NCBI GenBank assembly: GCA_014729595.1
Contig: WJJU01000707.1
Span: 1 to 6,689, forward strand
Direction of reading: 5' to 3'
Origin: Chitinivibrionales bacterium
Lineage (GTDB): Bacteria > Fibrobacterota > Chitinivibrionia > Chitinivibrionales > WJMI01
Length of the DNA stretch: 6,689 nucleotides
Part shown: piece after piece, positions 5,624 to 6,689 of the stretch
Layout of the letters: each line of letters opens with the position of its first letter
Position numbering within the stretch: position 1 is the first letter of the stretch
Position numbers and translations under genes: made by a program
The notes under the pieces: generated by a model
Databases searched by the model: none
What the model was told of the DNA's origin: nothing
Seen by the model: the letters and a program-made list of their open reading frames with translations, nothing else

Positions 5624-6133
5624 GTGAATAGGACACTACAAATCCAAGACAGGCTGACAAGAATGAGTTCGGTTTTCTCCGAAACCGCGATCAATTGCAT
5701 CGATGCCGTATTCGGTAAGCGCTGTGAGATACACATTCCATGGCAAATTGTCGAGCAGCTTCAAGGACAGTTCGATAAGATCATGACCATTGGTTGCGCC
5801 AGCAATAAGTTCAGTGCAATCGCATGCGCGGGAATTCAAAACGATTCGCTCATGTCGTTTCTGTGCGAAGAAAATGTCAGCAGCGCGTACGCATCGGACG
5901 TCTTGGGAGAAATGCTGAACACCTATATCGGCATGCTTTCCGACAATGAGGAGTACAGCACAAGCTTCGGCTATCTTTCTCAGGCGGTTCCGGTGCTCTA
6001 CGAAAACGGCAATTCGTACCTGCCTTTCATTTGGGGCATTCAAGGGTATTTGTATCATGAAAATCACTGGGTTTACATGGGGTATTCCATTCGAGAGAAT
6101 CTCGACGACGCGGGCGTTCTCCCGGAAGCCTGA
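5624..6133 (+). CDS. cheX: CheX-like chemotaxis phosphatase
   Basis: This 169-residue protein has the length and layout of CheX. The signature D92-x3-E96-x2-N99 (SDVLGEMLNTYIGM), in which Glu and Asn are the catalytic residues of CheC/CheX phosphatases, is followed by P123 at nearly the expected spacing. Proteins of this family remove the phosphoryl group from CheY-type receivers in the cytoplasm, and a CheY-like gene starts 14 bases downstream, so the substrate is probably encoded next door. The start is GTG 5624: an in-frame TGA lies at 5615-5617, and AGAGGAG (5608-5614) stands nine bases upstream. The nearby ATG at 5617-5619 is in another frame and soon meets a stop. Sequence outside the signature is divergent, so a specialised rather than general chemotaxis role is possible. 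Confidence 0.8.
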   Translation: MNRTLQIQDRLTRMSSVFSETAINCIDAVFGKRCEIHIPWQIVEQLQGQFDKIMTIGCASNKFSAIACAGIQNDSLMSFLCEENVSSAYASDVLGEMLNTYIGMLSDNEEYSTSFGYLSQAVPVLYENGNSYLPFIWGIQGYLYHENHWVYMGYSIRENLDDAGVLPEA

Positions 6134-6147
6134 TAGGGGAGTAAAGC

Positions 6148-6555
6148 ATGGCCAGACGTATTGTATGCATTGACGATTCCGAATTCGTTATAAATCAACT
6201 GAGTCGCTTTTTCAAAGAAACTATGGGGTATGACGTTGTTGCAACGGGCGAAGACGGCTGCGGGGCGGTGGAATTGTATCGGGAGCATCAGCCCGACCTT
6301 ATTACGTTGGACTTGACCATGCCGAAAAAGGACGGAAAGGAGGCAATCAAAGAGATAATCGCCGAATTTCCCGATGCCGCGATACTTGTGGTTTCGGCTA
6401 AGCGAGGCACCCCGCTCATGGAGTGTCTGCAATTGGGCGCACGAAGTTACATAGAGAAACCGCTTCGGCTGCGTGATCGGGAATTTGTAAAAGACCTCAA
6501 ACAAACCGTCGCCGATGTTCTGGTAAACCCCGCGAATCAGTCGAAACAACAATGA
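6148..6555 (+). CDS. CheY-like single-domain response regulator
   Basis: This 135-residue protein consists of one receiver domain with every catalytic residue in place: the acidic pair D9-D10 (CIDDSE), phospho-acceptor D55 (LITLDLTMPKKDG), S83 (VVSAKRG) and K104 (YIEKPL), with Y101 at the aromatic switch position. There is no output domain, so it must act by binding a partner such as a motor switch protein or an enzyme. ATG 6148 is preceded by AGGGGAG (6135-6141), six bases away. It lies 14 bases after the CheX-like gene and overlaps the next gene by four bases, so the three are almost certainly one operon. No histidine kinase gene is visible in the window, so the phosphate donor is unknown. 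Confidence 0.93.
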   Translation: MARRIVCIDDSEFVINQLSRFFKETMGYDVVATGEDGCGAVELYREHQPDLITLDLTMPKKDGKEAIKEIIAEFPDAAILVVSAKRGTPLMECLQLGARSYIEKPLRLRDREFVKDLKQTVADVLVNPANQSKQQ

Positions 6556-6689
6556 ATAACGGGGTCGATGAATCGATGAGTGATCCCGGAAAACGAGTGT
6601 CGGGCGCGATGTGTTGGCTTCGAGCGGTCATGGGAAACGTTGAGTTTTCGACGGCTGGGTCATATCGCGATGCGGCGGTCGTTCTCGCC
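6552..6689 (+). CDS. Start of a third operon gene, product unknown, cut by window edge
   Basis: ATG 6552 overlaps the stop of the CheY-like gene as ATGA (6552-6555), a typical sign of translational coupling. The frame stays open for 46 codons to the end of the window. It begins MNNGVDESMSDPGKRVSG and continues with AMCWLRAVMGNVEF. No domain can be recognised from so short a piece. The upstream sequence has no ribosome-binding site of its own, which fits coupling; an in-frame ATG at 6576 is an alternative start. A signalling protein would fit the operon, but nothing seen in the residues shows it. Confidence 0.6.
   Translation, partial: MNNGVDESMSDPGKRVSGAMCWLRAVMGNVEFSTAGSYRDAAVVLA

Noticed and set aside
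6073..6552. Minus-strand frame of 159 codons opposite the CheY-like gene
   Set aside because: The plus strand encodes a receiver with all catalytic residues and a good ribosome-binding site, so this is its antisense shadow.

Overview
The window looks like a bacterial chromosome fragment of roughly balanced GC content. Its genes divide into a corrinoid-metabolism block on the left and a signalling block built from chemotaxis-phosphatase and cyclic-di-GMP type domains on the right. Two CheX-like proteins, a CheX-type partner for CheY, a GntR regulator with a LacI-type sensor and a methyltransferase corrinoid protein together would fit a spirochaete or another anaerobic Gram-negative lineage. 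The taxon is an inference from gene content and is not established. No phage, transposon, CRISPR, tRNA or rRNA signal was seen.

Left block (1 to about 1760, minus strand). A well-formed sigma-70 type promoter (TTGACT, 17 bases, TATATT) drives a GntR-family regulator with a periplasmic-binding-protein-like sensor domain. Forty bases further on comes a corrinoid protein whose C-terminus is cut by the left edge of the window. The regulator and the B12 protein probably share one transcript, so the regulator is a natural candidate for controlling a methyl-transfer pathway that continues beyond the window.

Middle block (1983 to about 3310, minus strand). A diguanylate cyclase carries a CheC/CheX-type phosphatase domain in front of its GGDEF domain. 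The longest reading frame begins at 3146, but a much better ribosome-binding site supports a GTG start at 3038. Just upstream of that start lie two hairpins, the second followed by eight T residues, which resembles a transcription attenuator. A candidate promoter for a long leader lies at about 3278 to 3307. The stretch 3039 to 3705 has no confident gene. It holds this leader, two perfect palindromes, a hairpin with weak resemblance to part of a cyclic-di-GMP-I riboswitch, and a doubtful minus-strand frame (3360 to 3707) that shares its start tetranucleotide with the next gene.

Right block (3706 to 6689, plus strand). An HDOD protein is flanked by two receiver-like domains that lack the phosphorylation residues. 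After a 151-base gap comes a tight cluster: a stand-alone CheX-like phosphatase, a single-domain CheY-like receiver with all catalytic residues, and a third gene overlapping the receiver by ATGA and running off the right edge. The CheX and CheY products probably form a phosphatase and substrate pair. A second CheX-type domain fused to GGDEF nearby suggests that phospho-receiver signalling and cyclic-di-GMP production are linked here, but this link is inferred.
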